DNA of 64,000 bases from Ktedonobacteria bacterium brp13 (GCA_015099395.1 AP024096.1:4836001-4900000), one strand, 5' to 3'; shown: positions 44,363 to 52,958, numbered from the stretch's first letter. Numbers and translations: made by a program. Notes: generated from the letters alone by a model not told the origin.

Positions 44363-44959
44363 CTAGGATCGTAAACTTTCCTTGATGAGTTTGGCCTCAA
44401 GATCGGCAAGATAGGTCGCGGGATCTCTGCGAAAGCGAGATTGCTTGCAGCGACTCTCTTGCCGAAACGAGACCTGCGCGCGAAGGTCCCGCCAGACTTG
44501 AACATCGTGGGGTACGAGTTGCTGAGCCGTAAAGATCTGCAAGCGAGAAGCCAGAGCCGCCTGCACACGCACCGCCCCATGCACAACCAGTCCCGGGAGC
44601 GCACCTTTTCGTCCCGTGGCTCTGCGTTCATGGAAGCGTACCTGACCAAAGGCTTGTTCCAGATCATTGTTGGTGCGTGGCAAATCAGGAACCTGATAAC
44701 AGAAAAAGAGATGAGGGCCATAGCTCTGCGTGACCTTGAGAAAATGGGCGATCGCTTGCGGCCAATTCCCTGGCAATTGTGCTGCATGCTGTTGCATATG
44801 CAATAAAACGACCTGAAAACCGAGCTGTCGTTCTTCGACGGTCATCTCTTTGGCATCATCAAGCACGTGGGCGAGTCGGTGAACCCATCCATACACACAG
44901 GCAAGCGTTTCCCAATCGATTCCTGTGCCTTGAAGCCCTTTTTTCAGCAGTCGTTGCAA
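44363..44959 (-). CDS. Transposase, C-terminal part (after frameshift)
   Basis: 198 residues in a different frame from the upstream ORF, which it overlaps by 16 nt. Contains the catalytic Glu region TNNDLEQAFGQVRFHERRATG (E101), typical of ISL3/MULE-like DDE transposases. The real protein would be produced by shifting frame at the A6G4 tract (44981-44990), after which this frame continues without a stop. Read together the two parts make about 540 residues, a normal length. Confidence 0.8.
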   Translation of the reverse strand: MQRLLKKGLQGTGIDWETLACVYGWVHRLAHVLDDAKEMTVEERQLGFQVVLLHMQQHAAQLPGNWPQAIAHFLKVTQSYGPHLFFCYQVPDLPRTNNDLEQAFGQVRFHERRATGRKGALPGLVVHGAVRVQAALASRLQIFTAQQLVPHDVQVWRDLRAQVSFRQESRCKQSRFRRDPATYLADLEAKLIKESLRS

Positions 44960-45990
44960 TCGCTCAAGCTGAACGGGAAGCCCCTTTTTTCAGCGACTCG
45001 ATCAATCGAGGCGCTGATCTGCGTGAGACGCTCATGCAATGTGAGCCCTGGTGCCGACAGTGGTGGATGCCCATCGTCGGTGAGCGCGCTGCGTACCGCC
45101 AAACAATAATCACGCACGACGGGTGCTTCTTGCCCACCTTCCCCACCTTCCCCACCTTCCCCACCCTCTTCTTCCAGACTTCGCTCAATGGCACGGATGC
45201 CTCGCACTTTTTTCTTCAACTCTTTTTTCGCATGCCGGTCGGCCTCATAGATCGGTTTCGCCGCCTCCCGTAGGTAATGAAAATGGCACAGTTGATGGGG
45301 GATACTGGGAAACACGCTGACGACGGCTTTGCGAATGCTCTGTTGTCCATCGGAGATGATCCCACTCACCGGGACGGCCAGCAGTTCCTTTGCTTCGGTC
45401 AGCAGCCCCGCCAAATCCTTGTGTGCCGAACTGAGTAAGGCTCGCGCCAGCACAATTTCCCCTGAGAGGACTTCGCGGATGACCCAGAGGACTTCATGCC
45501 CCACATCTGGTTGCAGGCCATCGATGGCCAACAGTGCTCGTCCCTGTTTCTCCATCTGCTGGTGCAGACGCTCCCGGCGCTGCAAGTGCACGGTCACCAA
45601 CTCTTCGTAGCGGTGCATTGCATGCTCAACCGTTCGTTCGCACACCTGCACCCCTCGCTCCTTCAGCTCCTGATGGATTTCAGGAACGCTCCGGTGTTCT
45701 CGATAGCGCAACGTCCCTATCAATGCAATCACATCCAGTCCGCACTCTCCATGCGGCAATGCCCAACGCCCCTCTTCCTCTGGACGATAGGGCTGCTGAT
45801 AACGTGAACACTGCTGATTACGACATCGACGTACCACGAGCCGGATCTGGCACAATCCTTGGAGTGTAAGGATGGTTCGCTCGGTATGATAGGCGACCCA
45901 CATTGGTTGTTCACAGGCGACGCAGGTTTTTCTCTGGGGTTCGAGTTGTCGCTGCTGTTGTGCGGGAGGACGTCGTTCGTTTCGGGACAT
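44944..45990 (-). CDS. Transposase, N-terminal part (DDE, ISL3/MULE-like)
   Basis: 348 residues from the ATG at 45990 (an in-frame GTG at 46005 is possible). N-terminal Cys-rich zinc-binding section (CVACEQP, CRNQQC), then the DDE core: first Asp in LLAIDGLQPDVG (about 157), second in SGIISDGQQSI (about 214), followed by HQLCHFHYLREAAKP. After the Gly/Glu-rich insert EEEGGEGGEGGEGG the frame is lost at an A6G4 tract. The exact IS family is not certain; the third catalytic residue is in the downstream frame. Confidence 0.8.
   Translation of the reverse strand: MSRNERRPPAQQQRQLEPQRKTCVACEQPMWVAYHTERTILTLQGLCQIRLVVRRCRNQQCSRYQQPYRPEEEGRWALPHGECGLDVIALIGTLRYREHRSVPEIHQELKERGVQVCERTVEHAMHRYEELVTVHLQRRERLHQQMEKQGRALLAIDGLQPDVGHEVLWVIREVLSGEIVLARALLSSAHKDLAGLLTEAKELLAVPVSGIISDGQQSIRKAVVSVFPSIPHQLCHFHYLREAAKPIYEADRHAKKELKKKVRGIRAIERSLEEEGGEGGEGGEGGQEAPVVRDYCLAVRSALTDDGHPPLSAPGLTLHERLTQISASIDRVAEKRGFPFSLSDCNDC
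45132..45168 (-). repeat. 9-bp tandem repeat inside the transposase
   Basis: About four copies of TTCCCCACC (plus strand), encoding the GGEGGEGGEGG stretch on the minus strand. Looks like a slippage-generated minisatellite. Confidence 0.85.
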
Positions 45991-46124
45991 CTTTGCTTTT
46001 TCCACCTTCTGCTACTTTTCTTCCTCCTTATATTACCTCTCTTGTCAATATATCCATCTTTTATGGTACCTTGCTTGATTCATTTACGCTGTGTCAAGAA
46101 ACCTTTACGATTCTAGTTTTTTTT

Positions 46125-46235
46125 GTGTGTTGGGAGTGCAGGTGGGGGAGAGGGGAGGCAGGGGCGGAATAGTTGGGTGTAGAAGAGTGTGAGAGGGCAA
46201 TAGAGGCGGGTGCTCGGGTGGTGGTGGTGGTAGTA
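46125..46235 (+). other. G-rich, strand-asymmetric segment
   Basis: Plus strand is unusually rich in G runs (GGG, GGGGG, GGGG, GGGG within 46130-46170, and a GGTGGTGGTGGTGG run at 46214-46227), with few C. Such runs could form a G-quadruplex. No ORF is supported. Confidence 0.5.
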
Positions 46236-46369
46236 AGCTGTAAATTGGATAATTAAATGGGTCTTCCGCTAAATTTTGGGATTTACACGCTGTCAACGTC
46301 CTGTCAGGAAAAACGAGTACACTTTTTCTTACCAGGATCTCAACTTTGGCACCTGAGGAGACTTAAATA

Positions 46370-46585
46370 ATGTTCACACAGCTAACAAATGTATTAATAA
46401 CATCTATTACCAACCTTTATATTGAAACCGGCCTCATAGGTATCTTTATGATCATGGCCCTCGAAAACTGTTATGTTCCCTTGCCAGCCAGCGAAGTCGT
46501 CATACCTATCGCAGGTGCTCTCATTACCACGGGCGAGAGTACCTTACTCAGTATTCTCGCGGGGCATAGGTCCTTCTATCCTTGA
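46370..46585 (+). pseudogene. DedA-family membrane protein, truncated
   Basis: 71 residues that match only the DedA N-terminus: ETGLIGIFMIMALENCYVPL then PASEVVIPIAGALIT. A full DedA is about 200 residues; here the frame ends at HRSFYP, exactly where the nuo terminator begins. Start is ATG 46370 with a reasonable GAGGAG upstream. Probably a remnant cut by a rearrangement. Confidence 0.8.
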
Positions 46586-46640
46586 ACAAGAAAAGAGCCG
46601 CCCCCCAACATGTGAGGGCAGCTCTTTTCTTGTATCTTAT
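46586..46640 (-). terminator. Rho-independent terminator of the nuo cluster
   Basis: Stem AAGAAAAGAGC / GCTCTTTTCTT around a C/G-rich interior, 14 nt past the nuoH stop; the minus strand continues into TTGT. Good terminator for nuoA-nuoH. Confidence 0.8.
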
Positions 46641-46653
46641 AACGAAGTCGTGA

Positions 46654-48084
46654 TTACTCGTGGGTGCCAGCAGGCAATGCAACGCGACTGGGGACACCAT
46701 CGCGCAGAGCGGGAGTGGTGGCAGAGCGAGCACGCAACTGAGCACGAATGGCAGGAGCCTGCGCATGACGGTTTGAGGCAGTCGTCACACGGGAGATCAG
46801 CCAGACGAAACCGAAGACCGAGGCCCAACCGACACAGGCCAGAACAACCAGGAAGACCCAGATCGGCGCATGCACGAACGTTACAATCACCAGGTACAGC
46901 AGGCCGGTGACCAGGATATTACCCAGCGTTATCGGCATCAGGATCAACCAGCAAAACTGCATCAGCTGATCAGCACGCAGACGTGGCAGCGTCGAACGGA
47001 TCCAGACGAAGACAACACACAGCAGGTAGATCTTCAAGACGAAGTAGACCAGCGCCATAATGTTGCCAACGAAACCCCAGAGCAACGAGTTCTGACCAAC
47101 CAGGAATGACACACCAGGGCCAGAGAAGCCACCCAGGAACAGGTAAGCAGTGATCGCCGAGACGATCGTCATATTACCATATTCACCGAGATAGAAGAGT
47201 GCCCAACGCATACCGCTATATTCAGTGGCATAACCAGCGACCAGCTCCGACTCAGCCTCAGGCAGGTCGAACGGTGCGCGGTTGGTCTCCGCCAGACCAC
47301 AGACATAGTAGATCACCAACATCAGCGGCTGGAAGAGGAAGAACCAGGTCCAGGGAGTAAAGCCCTGGAACAGGAAGTCCAACACACCGATACCGGTATG
47401 GTGCCAGGCTGCATTCTGAAATAGCATGATCTCATAGACCGAGATAGTGCCAATACCATTGGCAGCACCAGTACCATAGTGGGGGAAGCCAGGCTCGCCC
47501 GCCAGGATGCTGGTCAGCATAATGACACCCACAAATGAGAGCACCAGAGGCAACTCATAAGAGATCATCTGTGCAGTACCACGCAGACCACCGATCAGCG
47601 AGTATTTATTGTTGGAGCCCCAACCAGACATGATCAAGCCAACAACATCGATCGAACCCATAGCAACATAAAAGATCAGACCGGTTGCCAGGGCACCACC
47701 TGGAAGTTGAATATAAGGCGAGAAGGCCAGCACAGCAAACGAACCGATGACCGGAGCCATAAAGACCGAAGGTGCCAGCAAGAACAGCGACTTGTCACCC
47801 GAGCGAACGTGGATATCCTCTTTCAACAAGAGCTTACCAACATCTGCAACTGTCTGTAACAGGCCCCAGGGACCGGTATGCATCGGGCCAACACGGTCCT
47901 GCATCCAGCCCATGACTTTACGTTCCATCAGGATCAAGATAACCGCACTGGTCATCACGAAGCCGAACGCAGTCAGGAATGCCACCAGAAACTGCAGGAA
48001 CCCCCAGGAGATGATCCCGTGCCCGATCTGGCTTCCAAGATTGACAATATAACTGCCAATATCAGCAAGAACAAAATTAGACAT
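46654..48084 (-). CDS. nuoH: NADH-quinone oxidoreductase subunit H
   Basis: 476 residues, longer than the usual 320-350 because of extra C-terminal hydrophobic segments and a polar tail rich in Arg/Ala. The quinone-binding and hinge blocks are present: ERKVMGWMQDRVGP, LKEDI in the third loop, AETNRAPFDLPEAESELVAGY (21 residues in the protein, given here without its last residue as AETNRAPFDLPEAESELVAG) and YLFLGGFSGPG. Membrane subunit that links the hydrophilic arm to the pump. Last gene of the cluster. Confidence 0.97.
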   Translation of the reverse strand: MSNFVLADIGSYIVNLGSQIGHGIISWGFLQFLVAFLTAFGFVMTSAVILILMERKVMGWMQDRVGPMHTGPWGLLQTVADVGKLLLKEDIHVRSGDKSLFLLAPSVFMAPVIGSFAVLAFSPYIQLPGGALATGLIFYVAMGSIDVVGLIMSGWGSNNKYSLIGGLRGTAQMISYELPLVLSFVGVIMLTSILAGEPGFPHYGTGAANGIGTISVYEIMLFQNAAWHHTGIGVLDFLFQGFTPWTWFFLFQPLMLVIYYVCGLAETNRAPFDLPEAESELVAGYATEYSGMRWALFYLGEYGNMTIVSAITAYLFLGGFSGPGVSFLVGQNSLLWGFVGNIMALVYFVLKIYLLCVVFVWIRSTLPRLRADQLMQFCWLILMPITLGNILVTGLLYLVIVTFVHAPIWVFLVVLACVGWASVFGFVWLISRVTTASNRHAQAPAIRAQLRARSATTPALRDGVPSRVALPAGTHE

Positions 48085-48163
48085 ACTATAACTCCTGTCA
48101 TGAAGGACGGATGCAGCACATCTGATACACTAACGCGCATCGTCCTTCATAGACACAATGGTC

Positions 48164-49312
48164 TTAGCGATCGACCTCACCGAGCACGATATCAGTACTA
48201 CCGAGAATAGCGATAGCGTCACTCATCTTGTGACCACGCATCAATTCAGGCACAATCTGTAAATTGACGAACGAGGGGCCACGGAGCTTTGCGCGCCATG
48301 GATACTCACTACCATCGCTGATAAAGTACACACCCAGTTCACCCTTACTGCTCTCAAGCGCAAAATACGTCTCACCACGAGGAGGACGCAGCGCAATCGG
48401 GGTACGGGCACTAATAGCACCACCAGGCAACTTATCAATAGCTTCGCGACATAGACGGATGCTCTCAGTAATCTCCATCATACGCACCATATAGCGAGCG
48501 TAACAGTCACCTTCCTGGCGCACCTGAACATTGACAGGGATCTCGCGATACGCCATGTATGGACGATTGACACGCAGATCCCAATTGACACCACTACCAC
48601 GCAGCATAGGACCGGTCAGGCCATACGCCAGCGCCTGTTGCGGATCGATATAACCAACACCCTGAGTACGAGACGTGAAGATCTCGTTCCCAGATAGCAG
48701 TTGATCCATCTCGATCATATTCTTCTCAAAACGATCGAGGAAGGCCGAACACTCGCTCAACCAGCCCTTGGGGAAATCATGTAAGACACCGCCGACGCGC
48801 ATATAATTCACATTAAAGCGGCTGCCACCCAGGGCCTCAAACAATTCAAGAATTCCTTCGCGATCACGGAAAGCCCACAGGATCGGAGTGAAAGCACCCA
48901 GGTCCATTCCGTATGTACCGATACCTACCAGGTGGCTAGCGATACGCTGGAGCTCATTGGTAAGTAAGCGAATATACTGAGCACGGCGTGGAACTTCAAG
49001 GCCCATCAACTGCTCAACCGCACCAACATAGGCCGTCTCATTCAGCATAGGAGAGAGATAGTCGCTGTTGTCCATGTAACGAATACCACCCATAACCGGG
49101 CGGTTTTCAAGAATCTTCTCAATACCGCGGTGCAGATAGCCAATTACTGGTGTACAACTAGTAATCGTCTCACCCTCAAGGGTCAGGATTAAACGCAAAA
49201 CTCCATGGGTGCTGGGATGCTGGGGACCCATATTGAGCAGCATTTCCTCGGACCTCAGTCCTTCAGCAGTATTGCTCGTGGACTGAATATCTGTATCTTG
49301 GTTTGTAGCCAT
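48164..49312 (-). CDS. nuoD: NADH-quinone oxidoreductase subunit D
   Basis: 382 residues, normal length. Blocks NMGPQHPSTHGVLRLILTLE, IGYLHRGIEKILENRPV and GVGYIDPQQALAYGLTGPML are all present, as is the C-terminal MRGHKMSDAIAILGSTDIVL with DR. Forms the quinone site with NuoB and NuoH in the peripheral arm. Starts after a small membrane-protein gene, not directly after nuoC. Confidence 0.98.
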   Translation of the reverse strand: MATNQDTDIQSTSNTAEGLRSEEMLLNMGPQHPSTHGVLRLILTLEGETITSCTPVIGYLHRGIEKILENRPVMGGIRYMDNSDYLSPMLNETAYVGAVEQLMGLEVPRRAQYIRLLTNELQRIASHLVGIGTYGMDLGAFTPILWAFRDREGILELFEALGGSRFNVNYMRVGGVLHDFPKGWLSECSAFLDRFEKNMIEMDQLLSGNEIFTSRTQGVGYIDPQQALAYGLTGPMLRGSGVNWDLRVNRPYMAYREIPVNVQVRQEGDCYARYMVRMMEITESIRLCREAIDKLPGGAISARTPIALRPPRGETYFALESSKGELGVYFISDGSEYPWRAKLRGPSFVNLQIVPELMRGHKMSDAIAILGSTDIVLGEVDR

Positions 49313-49332
49313 AAGCTTCCTCTATGAAATGA

Positions 49333-49677
49333 TCATCTTCTTTTCTGCCACCTACGGAGACGAATAAAGAAGCTAATCGACCACATGAGCGCGATGAGCG
49401 CGGCCATGCCGGCTAAAAGGTAGCGGTTAGGGTCGGAGGTTACGGTAAGACCGTACGCAAACAACCAACAACCGACGCCAACTATTGCGGACATAACCAG
49501 ACCACGTGCACCTTGCGACTTCTTATTGCGTGCAAGGGCCTGGGACCTGGTGTTCCTTCCGGTCTCCTCAAGCTGAACGCGCTGCTCCTCACGAGCAATC
49601 CGTACGCGCTGCCGGGTCTGTCCTCGTTTTCTTGCTTTCGCCGCACTTGATAATCGCGCAGCCTTTGATGCCGGCAT
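49333..49677 (-). CDS. Small membrane protein between nuoC and nuoD
   Basis: 114 residues from ATG 49677 (GTG 49686 also possible); ribosome site poor. The N-terminal 60 residues are strongly basic and Ala/Arg-rich (KARKRGQTRQRVRIAREEQR), followed by two transmembrane segments (about 62-81 and 87-106). Not similar to any complex I subunit that I recognise. Its position inside the cluster suggests an assembly or accessory role, but the call is only positional. Confidence 0.6.
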   Translation of the reverse strand: MPASKAARLSSAAKARKRGQTRQRVRIAREEQRVQLEETGRNTRSQALARNKKSQGARGLVMSAIVGVGCWLFAYGLTVTSDPNRYLLAGMAALIALMWSISFFIRLRRWQKRR

Positions 49678-49814
49678 AACAATCACTCACTTTGTGGTCG
49701 CGCTTCAACGTATCAGGCGCTGGTACAACAGCAGCGTACCAAACGTGTAAATTTTTATAATCTTTACAACTGTAACAATCTTTACACGCATGTTACGCAT
49801 GCATAGTATATCAA

Positions 49815-50573
49815 CTATGCGCGTCCTGCTTCGTCAGGTGTGCTTCCTCCGGCCGCTTCGCCAGCACGGGTAGACGTGTTGAGGTTGGCCTCTTCTTGTG
49901 CTTGTGCGGCCTCATTGGCATGCCCAAAGGTTGGCGTGCCTGGATGGAGGCGCTCTGACAGACCCTGGCCCAGTTTCTTCTGTACCACATGCTCAACGTT
50001 CTGCTGCTGATACTTACCAGAGACGGCCATGTTTGGATCGATCTGAGTCGTAGCACGGGGCTTCACCGTCATGGGGACCTGGTGGAAGCTCTTAAGAAGG
50101 GGGAAGCCTTCAAAATCATCATCGAGGAGCATACGGCGCAAATCCGGGTGACCGGAGAAGCGAATACCATACATGTCGTATGTCTCGCGCTCCAGCCAGT
50201 TTGCTGTGGCCCATACAGAGACAACACTATCAACTTCCGGCTTCTCATGATCCAGTCGCACCTTCAACTGCAACAATTGAACACGGGTCGTTGAACGTAT
50301 ATGATACACGGTTTCCAGGTGATCGAGCATATCTACACCCGATATACAACTGAGAATATCAAAGCCAAGTTGATCACGTACAAAGCGACAGACAGCTACC
50401 AGGTTCTCACGATCGACATCTAGTCCCAGGTAGTCACCCTTCTGTATCTTTTGATTGACAGGCTTGCCAGTAATCTGCGCGATAGGTGCCAGGTCACGCG
50501 CCAGAGCGGCGTTACTGTCCCGATAACCGGTAGTTGCACTGGGAATGTTCGTAGAACGTGGTACTATATCCAT
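49815..50573 (-). CDS. nuoC: NADH-quinone oxidoreductase subunit C
   Basis: 252 residues; the N-terminal 180 form the normal 30-kDa subunit: VWATANWLERETYDMYGIRF, GHPDLRRMLLDDDFEGFPLL with KSF. The C-terminal 70 residues are an Ala/Glu/Thr-rich tail not found in most NuoC. The ATG lies inside nuoA (10-nt overlap), so they are coupled. Confidence 0.96.
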   Translation of the reverse strand: MDIVPRSTNIPSATTGYRDSNAALARDLAPIAQITGKPVNQKIQKGDYLGLDVDRENLVAVCRFVRDQLGFDILSCISGVDMLDHLETVYHIRSTTRVQLLQLKVRLDHEKPEVDSVVSVWATANWLERETYDMYGIRFSGHPDLRRMLLDDDFEGFPLLKSFHQVPMTVKPRATTQIDPNMAVSGKYQQQNVEHVVQKKLGQGLSERLHPGTPTFGHANEAAQAQEEANLNTSTRAGEAAGGSTPDEAGRA

Positions 50574-50932
50574 TTAACTGCTCCCTTACGCCATGCGTAT
50601 ACCAATCCGAGGGCAAGGATAAGGATAAAGAAAACAATTTCGCAAAAACCAAAGATGCTTAATTGCTTGAATATAACTGCCCAGGTGATGATAAAGACAA
50701 TATCTACGTCAAACGCTACGAAGAGTAAGGCAAAAACATAGTAACCAAGCGGGTACTGAACCCAGGCACTTCCGATGGGAGTTTCGCCAGATTCATATGT
50801 TTGCAGCTTTTCGTCTGTCCTACTATGCGGCGCTAACAGGTTAGCGACGGACATCGTCAGGATAACAAACCCAAAGCCGGCTGCTAGCAAGATACCTGCA
50901 TATAAATATCCAATATTAGCTGGTGTTGACAC
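50564..50932 (-). CDS. nuoA: NADH-quinone oxidoreductase subunit A
   Basis: 122 residues, start at GTG 50932 with GGGAGGA 7 nt upstream. Three hydrophobic segments and the conserved block YESGETPIGSAWVQYPLGYY followed by VFALLFVAFDVD, typical of NuoA. First gene of the cluster. No nuoB lies between it and nuoC. Confidence 0.96.
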   Translation of the reverse strand: MSTPANIGYLYAGILLAAGFGFVILTMSVANLLAPHSRTDEKLQTYESGETPIGSAWVQYPLGYYVFALLFVAFDVDIVFIITWAVIFKQLSIFGFCEIVFFILILALGLVYAWRKGAVKWI

Positions 50933-50954
50933 GAGCTTTTCCTCCCAACAAATA

Positions 50955-50978
50955 CCTCCGCTCTACAAAAAGCGGAGG
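50955..50978 (-). promoter_or_regulatory. Hairpin in the nuoA leader
   Basis: Perfect 8-bp stem CCTCCGCT / AGCGGAGG, 8-nt loop, 22 nt upstream of the GTG. Could act on translation or message stability. Confidence 0.4.
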
Positions 50979-50996
50979 CAAGAGAATGCTGTCTAG

Positions 50997-51025
50997 ATTA
51001 TAGCACAGGGAAGAAGGAGCGACAA
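50997..51025 (-). promoter_or_regulatory. Sigma-70-type promoter of the nuo cluster
   Basis: Minus strand TTGTCG, 17-nt spacer, perfect TATAAT; start near 50990, leader about 58 nt including the hairpin at 50955. Confidence 0.6.
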
Positions 51026-51101
51026 TTTAGTATCTTCTTTCGACTACAAAGCTAAACCGGTCGAGTCGCGAGTACATACGCTCACTTCACGACTTTTCGC
51101 G

Positions 51102-52775
51102 CTAGAGTTGTGGCATCTGTACAGAATCAGGCTTGGCAACCAGCTGCAGACGCGGCATATTACGGGCATTTACGGATTCTGTCATTTGAACGACGATGAC
51201 ACTAACGTTGTCTTCTCCACCTCCATCAAGTGCAGCCTGTATCAGCGCGTCTCCTGTGAGTGCCGGGTTGGGATCTGCGCGCTTGATGACTGCTTCAATC
51301 TTGGGATCACGCACCATATCCCACAATCCATCGGAACAGAGCAGGAGTTTGTCTCCACGCTGCAACTGAACTGTGAAGGTATCTATCTCGACTCCTGGCT
51401 TTTCGCCCAGACTGCGATAGATCTGATGGCGCTTGGGGTGCGTGTAGATGTCGTCTGGCTTGATGATGCCGGCCTCCACCAGACTCGCAACAACAGAGTG
51501 ATCAATGGTAATTTTATGCAATCCATCGCTCGGTCGATAGACATACGTCCTGCTATCACCCACATTGGCTACGTAGGCGATATTGTCAACCTGCAAGGTC
51601 GCGGTAATTGTTGTGCCCATGTCGCCACGCTGCTCCATGTTGTTCTGATGCACGGCCAGGTTCGCCTCCTGTACGCCTTCCATCAGCAACTGCGTGTAAG
51701 CATCACCCGAACGTGGCGGACCGTCGACGAGACGGGGCAAGATGTAGTCAACAATTGTCTGGATAGCAAGGCGGCTGGCATCTTCGCCGTTCGCATGTCC
51801 TCCCATCCCATCTGCAACCACAAAGAGGCCAAAGATAATCGGACTCGTTTCCGGACTGATGACACCCTGCACGGCAAAGAGGCTGTCTTCGTTTGGCTTG
51901 TAGCGACGCTTGATCCCTGGATCTGAACGCGTCCCAACGATAAAGCCGATACGCTTATCGCGCATTTGGCGCATGGCATATGGGACCGTCTTCTCCACAT
52001 CAGTCTGCTCACCCCCGCCTGCAGACGTCTGCTGCAAGCTACCACTAACGGGCGTGAGATCTATCGTCGGCTGCTCGGTAACAGGCGAGAGATCGGGCAC
52101 GATCGTTGGCTGTTCTGCGATCCCTCCGGCCGGCACAACCGTTGCCTGCTCAGCGCTTGTGTGATTGGAAAAGTTGGAGAGATTGGCGAGTGGCACCCCA
52201 GGGAGCGGCGAGGCCGGCTGTTGCAACGGCTGGTCTTGCCAGGCGGCCTCGCTCATCAATGGGAGACGGCAGTGACCGCAATATTGGGCGTCGCTGGCAT
52301 TGAGCGCACCACAGCGAGGACAAGAAATCTCGGTGGCCTGCAAAATTTCAGGCGCGGGACTCTGTGATCCCTGTGATTCCTGCGATGCTTCGACCCGTGA
52401 AAACTCGGTTGCAGCTATTGGAGAGCTGGCAACATGTTGAGCCTCTTCCATCTCTGCCTGACGGATACGTTGTGCCTCGATGGTTGCTCGACGCTCAGCC
52501 GCGGCTAGATCCGCTTTTAATGTGCGACGATGCCTGTAGTTCGAGCGATTCAAAATAACGCCAGCTAAACCCACCAGCAACAAAAGCAATACGATAATGG
52601 CCCCAATCTGCCAATATGGAACTATATGATTACTGACAGAGATACCATTGACAGAGATACCATATGTCGGCGGCGGTGAGGATATAGTATCGATATGCAC
52701 GGCTTGCTTACCTTCATCCACTTGCTGCTCACGCAATAGGGCGACGTTATAGTGTATAGCCTGAAAAGCGTCCAT
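51102..52775 (-). CDS. PP2C-type Ser/Thr phosphatase with membrane segment and zinc ribbon
   Basis: 557 residues. N-terminal part contains one transmembrane segment (about 55-75), a charged linker, and a zinc ribbon C152/C155-C166/C169 (SCPRCG, QYCGHC). The PP2C domain (about 275-540) is complete with metal residues in FVVADGMGGHANGEDAS, GDMGTTITA, VANVGDSRTYVYR, LLLCSDGLWDMV and GGGEDNVSVIVVQM. Counteracts the kinase encoded just upstream (52959). The N-terminal membrane/ribbon part is not typical of simple PrpC phosphatases. Confidence 0.93.
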   Translation of the reverse strand: MDAFQAIHYNVALLREQQVDEGKQAVHIDTISSPPPTYGISVNGISVSNHIVPYWQIGAIIVLLLLLVGLAGVILNRSNYRHRRTLKADLAAAERRATIEAQRIRQAEMEEAQHVASSPIAATEFSRVEASQESQGSQSPAPEILQATEISCPRCGALNASDAQYCGHCRLPLMSEAAWQDQPLQQPASPLPGVPLANLSNFSNHTSAEQATVVPAGGIAEQPTIVPDLSPVTEQPTIDLTPVSGSLQQTSAGGGEQTDVEKTVPYAMRQMRDKRIGFIVGTRSDPGIKRRYKPNEDSLFAVQGVISPETSPIIFGLFVVADGMGGHANGEDASRLAIQTIVDYILPRLVDGPPRSGDAYTQLLMEGVQEANLAVHQNNMEQRGDMGTTITATLQVDNIAYVANVGDSRTYVYRPSDGLHKITIDHSVVASLVEAGIIKPDDIYTHPKRHQIYRSLGEKPGVEIDTFTVQLQRGDKLLLCSDGLWDMVRDPKIEAVIKRADPNPALTGDALIQAALDGGGEDNVSVIVVQMTESVNARNMPRLQLVAKPDSVQMPQL

Positions 52776-52780
52776 GCCGT

Positions 52781-52945
52781 TTACCCAACTCTCATGTATA
52801 TTATAGGACTAACCGGGGCCGCAGGAGTTTTGATGATGGGCGCACCAGCAGCAAATAACCGATCCTGTGGTAATCCACGCACCGTAACGTGACCAATTGC
52901 CAGTTCAGGCTTAGAGGGATACGGCGTTCCCAATTGACATTGCAT
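52781..52945 (-). CDS. Small ORF between kinase and phosphatase genes
   Basis: 54 residues, AGAGG 10 nt before the ATG. Begins 13 nt after the kinase stop and ends 5 nt before the phosphatase start, on the same strand. Contents: MQCQLGTPYPSKPELAIGHV then VRGLPQDRLFAAGAPIIKT; no recognised domain. Tight spacing argues that it is translated; it could also be the leftover start of a lost gene. Confidence 0.45.
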   Translation of the reverse strand: MQCQLGTPYPSKPELAIGHVTVRGLPQDRLFAAGAPIIKTPAAPVSPIIYMRVG

Positions 52946-52958
52946 AAAAGAGTGCCTC

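Larger units (their letters stand above)
44356..46124 (-). mobile_element. Insertion sequence with recognisable terminal inverted repeats
   Basis: Left end AAAAAAACTAGGATCGTAAA (44356-44375) and right end, read inward on the minus strand, AAAAAAACTAGAATCGTAAA (46123 to 46104); the similarity continues through TTTCTTGA-like sequence for 30 bp. The transposase stop codon lies inside the left repeat. About 1.77 kb. No clear target-site duplication because the ends are A/T runs. Confidence 0.85.

Noticed and set aside
44215..44787. 190-codon minus-strand ORF overlapping the transposase end
   Set aside because: It crosses the IS left boundary, is in another frame from the transposase and has no domain features.
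44981..44990. Canonical programmed -1 frameshift heptamer (A-AAA-AAG) in the IS transposase
   Set aside because: The codon phase in the upstream frame is GAA AAA AGG, so the heptamer is not in register. Slippage is possible but not of the standard type.
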